A stretch of DNA of 64,000 bases. Source: Trichinella spiralis (Eukaryota; Nematoda; Enoplea; Trichinellida; Trichinellidae). Numbering within the stretch: position 1 is the stretch's first letter; the number at the start of each line of letters is the position of its first letter. The notes beneath the pieces were generated by a model. That model saw only the letters and a list, made by a program, of their open reading frames with translations, did not search any database and was not told where the DNA came from. Location: positions 13,345,630-13,409,629 of the forward strand of contig CM012954.1 of NCBI GenBank assembly GCA_000181795.3, in the 5' to 3' direction. Below, one piece after another: positions 10,236 to 23,728 of the stretch. The position numbers and the translations under genes are program-made.

Positions 10236-12268
10236 TTAAGGTCTCAGATCAATCAAAGATCCATCAATCGTGTTGTCCATGCAAACGTGATCGCAAGTCT
10301 TAAAACAAACAAACTTATTATTTATTTATTTATTTATTACGAAGAAAAAAAATAATTTCCACCAAAATTACCTGAAAGACGGGCGGATTTTGTGAATGTG
10401 GATGAAAGCCAGTTCTTTTACAATTGGCGATCACTTTCAGTCCGTATGGAGATGTCAGCATGAAAACACCAATTCTTAAAAAGATCAAACAACGAACATG
10501 ACGATAAATCTATCATTCTGAAGGCTTTTACTCGTTGTACTTCGGAGCGCAAACAATAGCAACCGCTTCTGGAAACAACAACTGATAAGAGCAATGGGTG
10601 TGCAAATCAACACTGGAAAGAAATGCACTTTGCGTTGGATGGGTCTAAAAATTAGATAATTTTTTTAAAAAAATCTCATATTCCAAAGAAAAAAATATGA
10701 AAATAATAGACAAACATGAATCCATCCAAGCGTAATCAAACCCAGATCATCTTGTATTGTGAACATTTCTTCTTCGTGATGCGCTACGCACGAATTCGAC
10801 GTACCAGACTGTTTGGGTACAATAACGTGCGTAACAACAAAGCTGCTCTGTATCTGAAAATGCAAATCACACATTACACAACAATGCACAAAGTGCAAAA
10901 ATCGCGAACAAAACTTCAGCTCTTCGGTAAAATTTAAAACAAACCTGCTAATAAATAATTTTTAAAAAAGTAAAAGTAGTCTCATACTTTTTTCAATTAA
11001 AAATAATAAACAGAATTACCAATTTCCCAGATAAAATGCCGCAAGTTTCAATTTCCTGAGCAGTGTTCAAAGCAGCAGCATCCAAAAATCGAAAAACCAA
11101 ATTCTTCGGTATGATCACCGGCTGAAGACCACTGTATTTGGATACTGGTGTGGAAGACGGTGGAGGGGCTACAACCGGTAGAGGGGGTCGAACTGGCGTC
11201 GACGTTGTTGTCGTTGTCTTCGTTTTTAATTTAGGTTTCGTTGAACGATCAAAAGTTGGTTTTCTGATGATAATAAATAATTATGGGAATTTTTACAGAT
11301 TCAACACAAATTATCAACAAGTGAATCAAAAAAAAAGAAAAAAAAACAAGAAAAATCAGCCATATAACTTACGGTGGTCTACTACTGCTTTCTGCTGCTT
11401 GTAGATTTTCCACAACTGTAGGCGGTATACCGACCGTTTTTGCCCGATTATTTGCATTCTCCAATTCAATAAGATCATCAACGTTGAACGTCGAATACGT
11501 ATCATTGGTTTCGTCATTTTCCCGTGATATGTCCTGATGACTGACAGACGATGTGCTTGGAGCAACAACAGCAGGAGGTGTGACACGATCATGTTGACTG
11601 TAGTAATTGGAAACGCGCCCGTGCGAAACTGCAGAATTAGTCGAAAGGGCGTGGTTGTAATCCGAAGTCTCGGACGTACTTGTAACTTTATGCTCACGTT
11701 GCTGCTCTTTAGCATTGTTCACTTCGTTCGCCTGCTTCTGCAACGCATTCATGTATTGCAATTCGCATTGCTTGGTAAGTTCAACTTTAAGTCGTTCGGC
11801 CGCATCAAACGCATCTCGCACATTTTTCATTAACTAAACGATAATTTAATTTAAAAAAAAATTGAAATTACAAACGTGAAACAAAATAAAATACCTTTTT
11901 ATATTCATCACGTTCTTCTCTACAAAACTTGCTGTATTCTGGATGTTTGGGAAAATGATCGACAAGTAACCTAAATATTGAAAACTAAAACAATCAAATA
12001 AAAACCGACCGACATAATATGATTATATGAAAAAGTAAAAATCAAATTTTTCAAATGCAACATGAAAATATTATAATTACACAATGAATCTCGTATACGA
12101 ACGATAAGCCAATTCGACATTGTTGTCCAGCTCGTAGACGCCAGCAATGAAGTACAGTTCACCGGCCGAACGGGCGTATTTTTTCATCGCAATATTCGGA
12201 TAGAATTGAATATTACTCGCTTCAGAAGTGATTTCTTTCACCAACATTTTCGGCTTTATCGGTTCCAT
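10236..12268 (-). CDS. STAMBP: AMSH/STAMBP, K63-specific JAMM deubiquitinase (spliced)
   Basis: AMSH trims Lys63-linked ubiquitin from cargo on endosomal ESCRT complexes. The product starts at ATG 12268 (MEPIKPKM). An N-terminal helical USP8/AMSH dimerisation-type domain follows ([20 protein letters not shown]), then a charged coiled-coil region near 11800 and a Ser/Thr-rich linker. The C-terminal metalloprotease domain has [14 protein letters not shown], the catalytic glutamate region [20 protein letters not shown], and the JAMM signature [13 protein letters not shown] at about 10600-10640. The AMSH-specific insertion and zinc ligands are present in [12 protein letters not shown] and CDHVC. 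Stop codon 10236-10238 follows LIDLRP. An acceptor-like TTTGTTTAG lies about 35 nt upstream of the ATG. WAPL ends 274 bp upstream on the same strand. Confidence 0.93.
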
Positions 12269-12542
12269 TTTTTACACAACAACAACAATAACAACAAACT
12301 AAACAAACATTAAAAACATATGCTCTAGCAATTTAAAATTAAGAAAAAAAAATCCATCAAAGGATTTCGACATTTCGATGAGAACACAAAATCAACCAAG
12401 TCAGAAGCAAGCAAGCAACCAAATATCAGTCATTTACTTATACTGTGACATAAACGTATATATTAGAACTTTTCTCTTCACACATGATAGTATATAGAAT
12501 GATAAATAAATAAATAAATAAATAAATAAAACTAAATTCAGT

Positions 12543-15500
12543 TTACGGAACGAAATGATTAAAATTTTCTTCACAGCAAACATTTGTACGTATCAATAAC
12601 GGAAGTGATTGTCCGCTCGGCGCCTGCGTCAGTAACATTCTGAAAATGAAATTATTCAAACCAATCATCAACCGCAACAGTTTGTACACAAATGCTGAAC
12701 TTACGGCTTCTTTCATGAAATCTAAAAATTTTTCCAGAGTTTCAATTACAGGCTTGAAAGTACCACCTGGCATTCCATGCTGAATACCACTAACTATACT
12801 CTGAAACAGAAATAAACGTATCACAGAAAAAGAAATCCCTCAGCTAGGATATTGAAAATTAAAATCTTCTTTCACCTCATCTTCTTGCATCAACAGTCCC
12901 AAAATAAGTCCCACGTGCGCAGCCACGGTACACTCTTCCATGTGCTTACTCGCAATAACCAATGCTAAAAATACAATTTAATCATAATCAAAAAAGAAAA
13001 CTTTTTATTTTATTTAAAAAAAGATTTCACAAAATATATATGTGACAAATTCTAATGGAAAATTTTACGATTGATTGTCGATGAAAACTCACCAGCTTTA
13101 ACGGTTTCTTGAAAACTCTTCTGCTGCATGTCAAGAGATTTAGCTGTTGTTTGACTGCTGCCTTCAATTTCGTTATTCATCTCGTCGTCAGCAGACTGAG
13201 CATTTGCTATTCTCTGAGAGAAAAGCTAAATAGAAGCAAAGATTAATAGATGAACAAAAAAAATAAATAATCATAAAATAAAAGAATAAAAATACTCTTG
13301 TCAATGCTTGAACAGTCGGAAGCGAGATCACTTTGTCTCCATCTAACAACTGCACCTCACTGTGAATAACAACTCTTCGACCAGACTGATGATGCTCAAT
13401 ATAGTTGATTACAAAACTCATGAACAAAATCTGCATGTCGTAGCGCTTCGATTCAGGCAAGTAACGGGGAATGTAGAATGTTACACATTCAACGCATCTT
13501 CTTATAAAACCTCCGCTGGCGCTTAATTTGGAGCAACAAATTTCTACAAACGAACAACAAATAACGGTTTAACTACTACTACTTACCACGAGATACAATT
13601 CATAGTAGAATTAGAAAAATAAAAAAAAACAAGTAAAATTACCATTATTGTTGGACAAATTGCAAAGCAAACGGAAAAGTTCCGAAAAAACAATCAAAAG
13701 CAATGAAGACACCTGAGCTGATGGAGAATTTTTATCCTCAACATTCGGCATACTTTTCTCTTTGGCAATGATGCCATTCAAGCAGAAATCAAAAAGTCTT
13801 AAAGCAAAATCAAAATACATAAGCAACATATAACACGAACATCCATCAGTCAAATGATTAATTACGTCAAAAGACTGTCAAGCATGCCCAGGCTATCGTT
13901 AGTAACCAAATAGCCTTTGTTCTGAGAAGCTTTCGTAGTGACGTTTTCCAGAATTCGCAAAGCACGTTGCAAGCAAAGCAACGGATAAATGCATGCTTCG
14001 TCACCTTTTGCTTTGGAAATTTTCTTCGTCTCATCAGCAACTGAATCATTATCAATCAGTACTATACAGACAGATAGATCTACTACGAAAATCTACCTCT
14101 GAGCGCTGCAATCTCTACTCCGCCATTCAAACGCATCTCCTGTTTAAAAGCATCCGAATCACTTCGACTGCTAATGAAAACCAAACTTTCCAAAGCCAAA
14201 AACGAAGTCTACAAAACATATATATATATATAAATCAAATGAATAACTAAAAACAAGAAACAATTACTTTTCTGAACAGTCAAAATAAGACAGAAAACTT
14301 ACGTTCAAATTCTTTTCAGTTAAATCGAACATGATCAACACTTTTCTGATGTTGCTGCTTTCCACTTCGGTACGCCAATCGCAGAGCACTTTCCAAATTT
14401 TTTCTTTGCATTTCAAAAACTCTTCATTCGTTACATCCACCTTCATCGGCTTAACTAAATTAACCAACAAACCGAGGCTGCATTCGTCAACAACCAAGCA
14501 AAGTCTGTCTCTTGACAGAAGATAGAACAGACAAGCGGTAGCCAAAGCCAAACACTGAAAAAACAAACACATCAATACTGTATAGTCCTATTCCGTATAA
14601 AATTTTCATCATACGCATACATCGTTTCCGTGGGCATCTTTAAGTGCATAAAGCACTTGCTTTGCATAGCCATGCGCTTTCAAAAAATTCCGAAACGCTG
14701 CGCTGACACATTTTTGTAATAGAGTGATCAAACTAAAAATCTCAATCTTAGAATAGAAATAAAAATGTTCAATAAAATCAAAAACAAATTTTTACATTAT
14801 AACTAAAAATAATTTGAATTAAAAATAATTAAATCAAATGCAGAAAAAACCGCAATATACTATTCAAAAAATAAAACTTCAGAAAATATTTCCAATTTAA
14901 ATAAAAACAAAAATATTAAAAAGAAACCACTGATAAATTAAATAATCGCTCAAAAAACAAAATATTACATTAATCGAGAAAAACAACGAAATAAGATGGT
15001 AACAAACATTTTAAAACCTGAAAATCGCATTTGAGATGGACAACTGTATTATTTCGTTGTTTACGCGAAATGACGTAAACTTCAACTTCATATTGGATAA
15101 AGTGCGAAAAAAAATATCCGTTGAATGAAGATAAATGAATCTCATATTTGAAAAAATTGCAAAAAAGGAAACATTTAAATAAAATGCAATCATTTTTATT
15201 TTCACTATTTTAACTTTACGCAACAAACAGGATGAAGAACAATTTTTTAAGCTTCACTGAAAATGAATAAAACTAAAAATTATCAAACAAAGCAAAACAA
15301 AACAAAACGTGTACGCCTGAAAAAATATTTACTCTCAAACAAACTGTAAATTATGTTCAACTAAGTTCTTCTTATAAATAAATAAAATATAAATATTAAC
15401 ATTATCAGTGTACCTGATGCTAGAATTGAAATACGCGCAATTTCATAATAATATACGTGTGCATTCGATGAAAAAACTAAATTTAGCCTACCTCAGACAA

Positions 15501-16658
15501 CGCATGTTCGATGTATTTTCTTCGGATAATGCACCCAGAAGATAAACAACGTCATCGTTGTACTCCTGAGCTTCACCACTTTCATGACACTCATGAGCTT
15601 GTTTAACGTTCCGCACTACCGTGTAAAGCTTTAAAATGAAACCAGCATCGTGAAAACTGCATATTCCAATCGAACATTGCAAAATTGCAAACTACTTACC
15701 GGCTTTTCTTTACGAATGCATTGCGTTTTGTTTTGGGAAATTTCTTCACCACAGACAACCGATTTGACCGTCTTGCGCTGACGAATGCCATGAAATTTCG
15801 AAACACTGACCGATGGTGTAGCTATGTCATGTTTCGCTTTTGCTGCATTAACCTCCTTCTTTGTAAATGTTGTTTTATTCGATGACTTGGCATTTGGAGA
15901 TGACTGCATAAAATTAAAACAAAAAAAATAAAATAAAATAAAATCAATCAAATTGCACATAATGATTACAGAATCTGTATTCCACTTGTGCTGGTAAACT
16001 GATTTCCAAGTTTTCTATAAAAAACATCACTAAACTTAGTATATTGCTCATGTGCGAGTACGGTTCAACGTTAAAACTGTCGTCTTACTGATGTCAAAAA
16101 TTTCGTAGGATATTCTACATCAGTTTCATCCTCCGTCAAACCAACTTTGTCTTCTTCTTCTTCAAAACTGTACACTGATGATGGATCAACCTGTCGATCT
16201 TCTTTCAGCTGCGTAGCTTTACGTTTAGGCGGAGAAACAGAAGATGCAAATTGTTCGTGCTTGTCAGAGAAAAATCGTTTCGAACAATTAGTTGCAGAAA
16301 CCGGAGAACTGAGACCAGCATCCACTGACGGCGACCCCGCTTCCTCATTGAGACAAATATTGGCAATACCGCGCGAAAACGATTTCTGCGAATCCTGACT
16401 GTCCGGAAGTGCTTCTGCTTCAGGAAAATCAGCATGAGACGTTGCAGGTGCTTCTGAAACCAAATTTTTGGATCTATTTCCAAACTTCGCTTTACCAGCT
16501 ACAACCGAAGAAGAAGCTGTGGCACAAGATTCGTGGGACTTAATGTCTTCCAAAACTGCGTCGAACAAAGCACTTGCAGTGTCTGCTTTTGTTTCATGAG
16601 TTACTCTTGAACAACCATTCAATCCTTTCACTTTTGCATAAGTTCTGCAGCTTTTCAT
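12543..16658 (-). CDS. WAPL: Wings apart-like protein WAPL, cohesin release factor (spliced)
   Basis: WAPL, bound to PDS5, opens the cohesin ring and removes it from chromatin. The product starts at ATG 16658 (MKSCRTYAKVKG) with about 195 residues of acidic, Ser-rich, probably disordered sequence in the first exon. The conserved C-terminal helical WAPL domain follows, spread over many short exons. Recognisable segments are VVRNVKQAHE…YNDDVVYLLGALS near 15550, CLFYLLSRDRLCLVVDECSL near 14490, ALRILENVT-like sequence near 13930, and MPGGTFKPVIETLEKFLDFM near 12750. The stop is at 12543. The vertebrate FGF motifs that bind PDS5/cohesin were not seen. The start RTYAKVKGLNG loosely resembles the vertebrate N-terminal KTYSRKGGNG. 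Exon boundaries are approximate. Confidence 0.92.
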
Positions 16659-18349
16659 TATAAACCACTATCTGAGCAAAATAAAAATGCAAGTGCTCTG
16701 GATACTACAAATATATCGTCAGGTTCAAGCTACATGTCATACTGTAGTTTGTAAACTTCAAATGTATTACTTTTTCTTTCCTAACTGAATCTAATTATAA
16801 ATTATCATTAATTATAACAAATTAATAAATTTAATTTAAAAACTTAACATTTTACGATCAATGTTATCGATTTTACATTTAGTATTTTAAAATCTTTGGT
16901 TACTGTAAGCTGTGACAGGTAAATACCGTAAGTGCTGTTTTCAAAGTTAGTACAAAAGAAAATTGCTTACAATTAAAAACTAATTGATATCTTTGTTAAT
17001 TTTAATAAAATTTCTTTACATTTTTAATAATAATAAGTATTTAAATTACTGACAAATAGAAATGTTTTGATACTGTATATAACTTTAATACGTGAAGCAA
17101 GAATTGATTTGGATTGATTAAAATTTCTTTTCTCTGAATAAATAATAAAATTTTACCTTATTTACTCGGATAATACTTGTTTTGAACAGTTTGGGTGACA
17201 ACTTTTCTAACGTAACTAGTGTGGTTTGCATACATTTGAACGTGATTGTTCAGTTTTGTATGTAACTTCAAATACATACCGAAGGATGTAGTGTTATTGT
17301 TTTGGCAGTGTTATGAAATTAAATTGGATTGTTTTGCCTAGATTTTGCTGAAATAAGTCTTATTTTTAAAAACAACATCATCTTTTTGTATAGTGAATGT
17401 CGATTTCGTAACTGAACTGTTTTGATTCAAATGGAAAAATGGAAGCAATACTGCTCTCTCAGTTCAAAGAATGAATTGATCGATTCTATTTACACAAACA
17501 TTTCTTGAATATATTCATTTTTGTGCAAGTTTCATGATCATTTTTCTAAAAATAACAGCATTTTTGAATTTTCCACAATGTTCACAACTTTAACATCTTC
17601 CTCTTTTGACACTTTGTGCTTTAGTAATTTCAAGCCGTCTAAACCGGGTAAAATCATACTGTAATATAAACACAATGAAACATAAAAATTAATTTTCACT
17701 CAGCAGATAAAAAAAATACAGTTGAATAATGATGTTCACATGCCGAGCTTACTTCAAACATGCAATGCAATTTTGCATGATGACATTCATGCGGAAGTCA
17801 AACTCATCACTAGCCGATTATTGAAAATTAAAATAGCAATCAACATTATCCAGTAAATAGGTATTCTAAGATGAAAAAAAAATAACAGCAACATATTCAT
17901 TTTCTCGTCTGCAGTCTAACAACAACAGCAAGCTAATTCGCTGTTTTCACAATGCAAACTGTGTTAGAGGTAACAAAATATGAAAAAAAAACATTTTTAA
18001 TGAAAATGAACAAAGAGCGAAAAGCTAAACATTCTGAAAAGACAAAGCGACGTAGGAAAAAAAATTGACCAGATAAAATGCATTCACTTTTGTAACCACA
18101 GACTGGAAAAAGTCACAGGTTAGACTATTCTTCAAGCTGGAAATGAATAGTCAAAACTGACGACATCTGCAGCAAGAGAGTTGAATGCATAAAAACAGAT
18201 AATGATTGGAATTTTCAAATTTAAGCATCAATTTACCGACACCTTGTAGCTGACTAGCAGGCGTTTAGAAAAATGAAGAAAATCAATAAACATTTATAAA
18301 TTACTGACAACACTGTCCCCGTGCGCATAACAACCGGCTGTTTTGTTTC
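16659..18349. other. AT-rich spacer between OTUD5 and WAPL
   Basis: It should contain the 5' flank of WAPL at its left end and the 3' flank of OTUD5 at its right end. Long runs of A/T words and no credible coding frame or RNA gene were seen. Confidence 0.5.
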
Positions 18350-21300
18350 TCACTGATTTGAATCATTGCTGTTTTCAGATTGCGGATATTCGGATGCAAT
18401 GTTAGTTGCCGATTGGACAGCGTCTCGACTACTACAACAAGCTGAATCTTCATCTTCCCGTTTATGAGACAACGAATCAATGTACTCCTGCTGGGATAAC
18501 GCTAACACGTGATTCAAAAGTTCTTCTTCAGCATTCCAACCTGTCAAATTGTAATCTGAAATAGAACAACAACAACAACAACAACAATAATAATAATAAT
18601 AATAATTCATAACGTGCACCCACCCACACTATTCGTTTAAATATACTGATTTTAAACAACTTTTTCATACCGTTCAACAAAAACTGGGATGTAGATGGTT
18701 GACTAGTCAAGTCTTGAGCAGTGTCACCGCAAGCTGGTAACTTACGGGACACGTTATCTTCAGTGGCACTGCTGTCCTTGGACGAATTGGCACCTTTGAC
18801 ATCCTAAACATGCGCACGTTGCGACATTATATTTCCTGAACATGGAGACAACAGACTGGCAACAATAAATTTCCACAGACCTCAGCTACATTGCCATGGC
18901 GTTTTCTTTCATCGGCTAACCATTGCAAATAGGATTCACAAGCAATCTTTAATTCACAATTAAAAAAATTAACACAAACAAAATCTTTTTTTTTAAAAAA
19001 GCAAATAAGCAAAAAATTCTACATGCAAAATAAATTCAGTGCAATTGTAAAACTTCCTCACCTGCTCTTGCAATTGTTCGTCAGTAGCTTCCCAATCAGT
19101 GGCATCCATCTTGTCTTTCAGCATTGCCTCTTCAATCACATCCCTTTCACTGATCAACCTTGCATCATCCATCAAATTTCGTTCTGCCAAACCAGGAAAA
19201 TACTGAGGCAATCCAAGGCCAACACCAATGGTCGCCTTGAACGGATCCACAACCGAATTATAATGTATCGAACGGTGATAGCTTAAGCGTATCGGCGGAT
19301 CGTTGGTATTTTTGTTTGACAAAAAAGTATTGATTGGTTCTAAAATGTTTATGTGTAAATAAAATGCATAAAACTACCATGATTTCTAAATAGAAAGTAT
19401 CCGCAAAAAAATTTCAAAAATCTAAATGATTTGATTTTCAACAATGGAAAATCGCAAAATAAGATGCATAAATCGCATAAACAAATCAACCATATATTTG
19501 TGAACTGTTTTTTTTCTTCACAGTGGAATTTTAATTGGATCAGTGATGAGGACACAAAACACTAACCAATATATATATATGTATATATGTATGCTATGCG
19601 TGAAGTATGTAATACTACAGTGAATACAAACAAGTGAAAAGTTTCAGCATATTCGAGCAAATATAAATATATTACACACGTCTATGAAAAAAATAGCATA
19701 AAAGTAAAGAATAAATATTCTACGAAATTACTGTAATCAATTGAACTCACCGATATTATACTGGTAAACTTCAATAGGCCGATTGAACAGCTCGGCCATA
19801 GCTTGCATTTCAATGTGATTCCCATGCGAATAACTGAGACTTTTCCGAGCTATATAATCAGAAAAGCTTTCCGTAACAAACTGGGAAAAGTAATCTGAAT
19901 TTTTCTTCTAAAACAATTTCAAATCCTAAATTGAAAATCAACAAAACTGACCAAACCATATAATTGATGCAAAGTTTTCGAACAGTATCGTGCATTTCTT
20001 GATCTCCGTAAACCTGATCCGCTAAAATTGGAAAAGAAAAAACAGACATATAAATGCATACGTAAAAAAAAGAAACAGAAAAATTATATTCCAATTACAA
20101 AGAAGAATAACAACAGTCAGTCATCCGCATCACCCCCGTAATAAAGAATAACACAGTCGAAAGTATGGATCAATAAAATCCACACACCACAAATGGGCGC
20201 ATGATATGTAATCCAATAACAGCTGTTAAATTGAAGAACAAAATCATATTGTTTACTTTATTGACTAGATTGTGATTCAATGATAATTAATTATGAAGCA
20301 CACGCAACTGCAAGATATTCATTCATTGAAGAGAATCATGAAAAGCAGCAGAAAAATCGCATGCTCGTGAACAAATAAATGAATAGAACACATTCGCTGC
20401 GACATAGTTGCGGCAAGTAAACAACAACAATTATCTTATTCGAGAAACTGGAACGCCACAATTTTTGATACGGATCAATAACGCATTCAAATGCGACAAA
20501 TGCTATTGCATAAGTAAACAATTTCATCAACTGCAAAGCATCGAACTAAACTAACTTACTAACTAACTAACTAACTAAGTAAATTCTATTCTCATAATTT
20601 TTGCTCATCTTAAGAAAATTAAAAAATAACATTTTTAAAAACAACACTCAAGTTTGTCAGTCAGGATACTGTAAATCATATGACACTACTAGGTCACATA
20701 GACATAGTATTGCATCATTTTCCAAATAGCCATCCCCTTATTCAAGCAAAATAATTTAAACCTTAGCAATTTGCAAGCGGCATTAGAAATTATCTAAATA
20801 GTAGTGTTCAATCGAAAAGACATCATATTTATAATTAAAACATAAAACAACACGTTCGAAGGTTTTCAATCAGAAATGCACTTTCAAGACTTATCAAGTA
20901 AACAGAAAAAAAGTACATATGTGTATACATACTGTCACTTAAAAGTATCAGAATTCGTCAAGATAAAAAGAACAACAACTGATGTCTGATATAACTAAGC
21001 AAAATGTAATATTTATATTTCATCTGAAAAATAATGTTTCACCCTAATTTTCCTAAGAAATAACTGAACAATAAAAACAAAAGGCTAAGTAGACTAATTT
21101 TCCATGCATTCTGTAGAATTACTTATTTTAAAAAGTTCAGCCGACATGCCGTGTGGTAGTAAGTACAGGTAGGCATTTTTAAGCTCAGATTTGACGAACG
21201 AAAAATACAATTACTGAACTAAAGAAAAAATACACGCATACTCACCAACAGCTCGAAATAAGCAGGCACCGTCAGCTTTCATTTTCTTGATAATAAATCC

Positions 21301-22221
21301 TTTGGCCGTCTTCAACGCTTCTTCAAAATTTCTGTCCAACTGAAAATAACAAAAATTCGTTTTTGCAGAGTTAAAGCAAAAAAAAACACACTACTAAGTT
21401 CAAGTAAATGCAACAACGTTTCGGTGAATGGTTCAACATTACAAAGTGTACACAGGCGCACACATGTATTGACCAAAATAGTAAAAACAAATACCACAGA
21501 ATAATTAACCACAAAACAATTTTTAAAAAACATGAAATAATATGGTATTTAAAAAAAGAAAACAACTTCAAAAGATTTTTAAAAAGCGACATGGCTAAAA
21601 AATCAGTCTTTATCTAGTAGATAGGAGGAAGAGATGAGAGGGAGATTGATTGGAAAAAACCGTTCAAAATGAACAGAAATAACTGTGCAACACGTTCAAC
21701 TTGTGCGTCATTGCGGAAAAGCATCATTCATATATATGAAATGTAACAGTAGAAAGAAATAAGAATGAACATCATCAGAAAAAAATGAATGTACAAATAA
21801 ATTCAACAAAAAATACCTGGTCTTCATCCACACCGGTGTTCAATTCCTCGTCGTATTCGTCTTCACTGTTGTAGCCCTGCTTGACCGGAGCCGTGGAAGT
21901 TGAAGGCAAGGTGTGACTAAGATTTTTTTGCTTTGTACGATGTCCGCGCTCCTGTCGACCGGGGTTGACAGTGGCCAAGCGCTTCCGGCTTCCGCTTCCG
22001 AAAAAGACCGACTCTCCTTCTGGCAAGTCATAAGCTGAATGGCTAACCGGACGACGTGGAACCGTCGGTGAGTCGACGGTCGTGTGTTGGGCGTTTCTGA
22101 GACCGATCAGAGCCGCATCTTCGACGTTCAATGAGCCAGAATTGGAACTGGACGAAGAATGGTCATGACTCTGAGAGCGCGAATCTTTGCTTCCGCCCTT
22201 CTTCTTTGGTAGAATTGTCAT
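18350..22221 (-). CDS. OTUD5: OTUD5 (DUBA) deubiquitinase (spliced)
   Basis: OTUD5 is an ovarian-tumour-family cysteine deubiquitinase. I place the start at ATG 22221 because it gives MTILPKKK, identical to the vertebrate N-terminus; an upstream in-frame TTG is not needed. The first exon is Ser/Arg-rich and ends with [13 protein letters not shown]. The OTU core follows: the catalytic-cysteine exon [12 protein letters not shown] near 21270, then [18 protein letters not shown] near 20000, [15 protein letters not shown] near 19810, and the histidine exon [14 protein letters not shown] near 19270. Next comes the conserved [15 protein letters not shown]. The C-terminus carries a ubiquitin-interacting motif-like helix, [17 protein letters not shown], near 18490. 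The stop is at 18350. One intron (about 20025-21245) is unusually long. A poly-triplet CAA/TAA run lies in an intron near 18560-18605. Confidence 0.93.
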
Positions 22222-23728
22222 CACATTCGACAATCAAAACGCCAGCTCTGCACAGCACCAGGAAGAAAACAGGACAGCCGACACAAAGCACGGCACGCAC
22301 CGACTAAGCGATCAGCAAACTCACCCAGACTCGTGACATACACTAGCCTTTTAATCACATACAGTATACCATAATAAAAGACTACGGTAGCACATTTTTA
22401 TGACATTTTAAAATTTTAAAGAGCAAACGAGACATCATAATTTATAAACTGTCGAATAGATTGACTTAAATTTAATAAACTTAAAACTTCTGTTTTATCT
22501 AACTTGATTATAAAATCAATTTACCAGAAATTTTATTTAACAAATAATCAGGTACAATTGTAAAAAATTTTAATTTAATTTTTAAATGAATTATAATAAT
22601 CAAAATTTTGAATAGTTGAAATTATATCTTTATTATAAATTATCAAGTTGTGTAAAAAAATCATAAAAAATTGGAAACTCGTTCAGACGAATATTTTTTT
22701 TTCAAATAATCATCAATCTGGAGCAGCGTGAAAAAGTCTGCACTATTAAAGCACTATGAATGCGACAATACTTTAAAAGAACTAGTTTGGATTTTTTTTC
22801 CCATTCAACCCTCATTATACTCACGTTACTTAATAAATAAAGTGTACATATAACGTTCAAATTTACTTCTATTTCTTGTACTTATTTTCGTTACTTCTCA
22901 CCCACATGGCCGCGTAATTTATAAACAATAACAAGCAAATACGGTGCAACTTTTTTTTTATTTTTCTTTAAGCAAGTGCTAGGCATCCAGAGCATAATTT
23001 GCGCAGAAATACAAGTTTACACAAAAATACAGGTTGCACAATGCATATATGCCAAATGAATAAACAATGTGTACTGCTAATGATAATAGTGATATAAATG
23101 TTTGGAAGGTACAAAATTAAATAATCATGCATGAAGACATATAATTTGCCAAGAAATCCACAATCGCAAGTCGAAAATAGAAATAATTTCATATATTAAT
23201 TCGAAAAAGATTATTATATATGTAGGTATATATTAAGATGAACGCCGACGCTTGCGGTTGCAAGCGTTAAAAATTTGCTTATGACGTCAATATGCATGCA
23301 AAGTCACGTGTATGCCTAATAAATACAGACAAGCACAACACGCACTTACCCGCAATCTCTTGGTTTCGTAAGAAAAGTAAAACAAAAAATCAGTAACATA
23401 TATAGAAAGATAAAAATTAATCAAATTGAAAAATTAAGTAATAACTATAATGAAGTAGGCTAGATTTTGAAAGTAAAACAGTAAAACAATTAAGTATCAT
23501 GCAGTGCATACAAAGGAATAAAATGATCATGCACAGAGAGTTATATGTTATTTTCAACTATATATGTATAAAACAAAAGCAGAACAATAAATAATAGATC
23601 ATATCTAATATATCATGCATGCGAACGGGAAAGGTGAGAAGTAAAATTAAATTTTACACTACAACTACCACTAAAACTGATAATTATAATTAATTGTACT
23701 AATAATTCTTATTGCCAACTGGCGAGAA
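22222..23728. other. Spacer between DCP2 and OTUD5, with a GC-richer OTUD5 leader
   Basis: The first ~110 bp (22235-22345) are GC-richer than the rest and probably form the 5' untranslated region or promoter of OTUD5. The remainder is AT-rich and includes the DCP2 3' flank. No other gene was recognised. Confidence 0.5.

Noticed and set aside
10236-22221. STAMBP and OTUD5 as a deubiquitinase gene cluster
   Set aside because: They belong to unrelated protease families (JAMM metalloprotease and OTU cysteine protease) and WAPL lies between them; proximity looks accidental.
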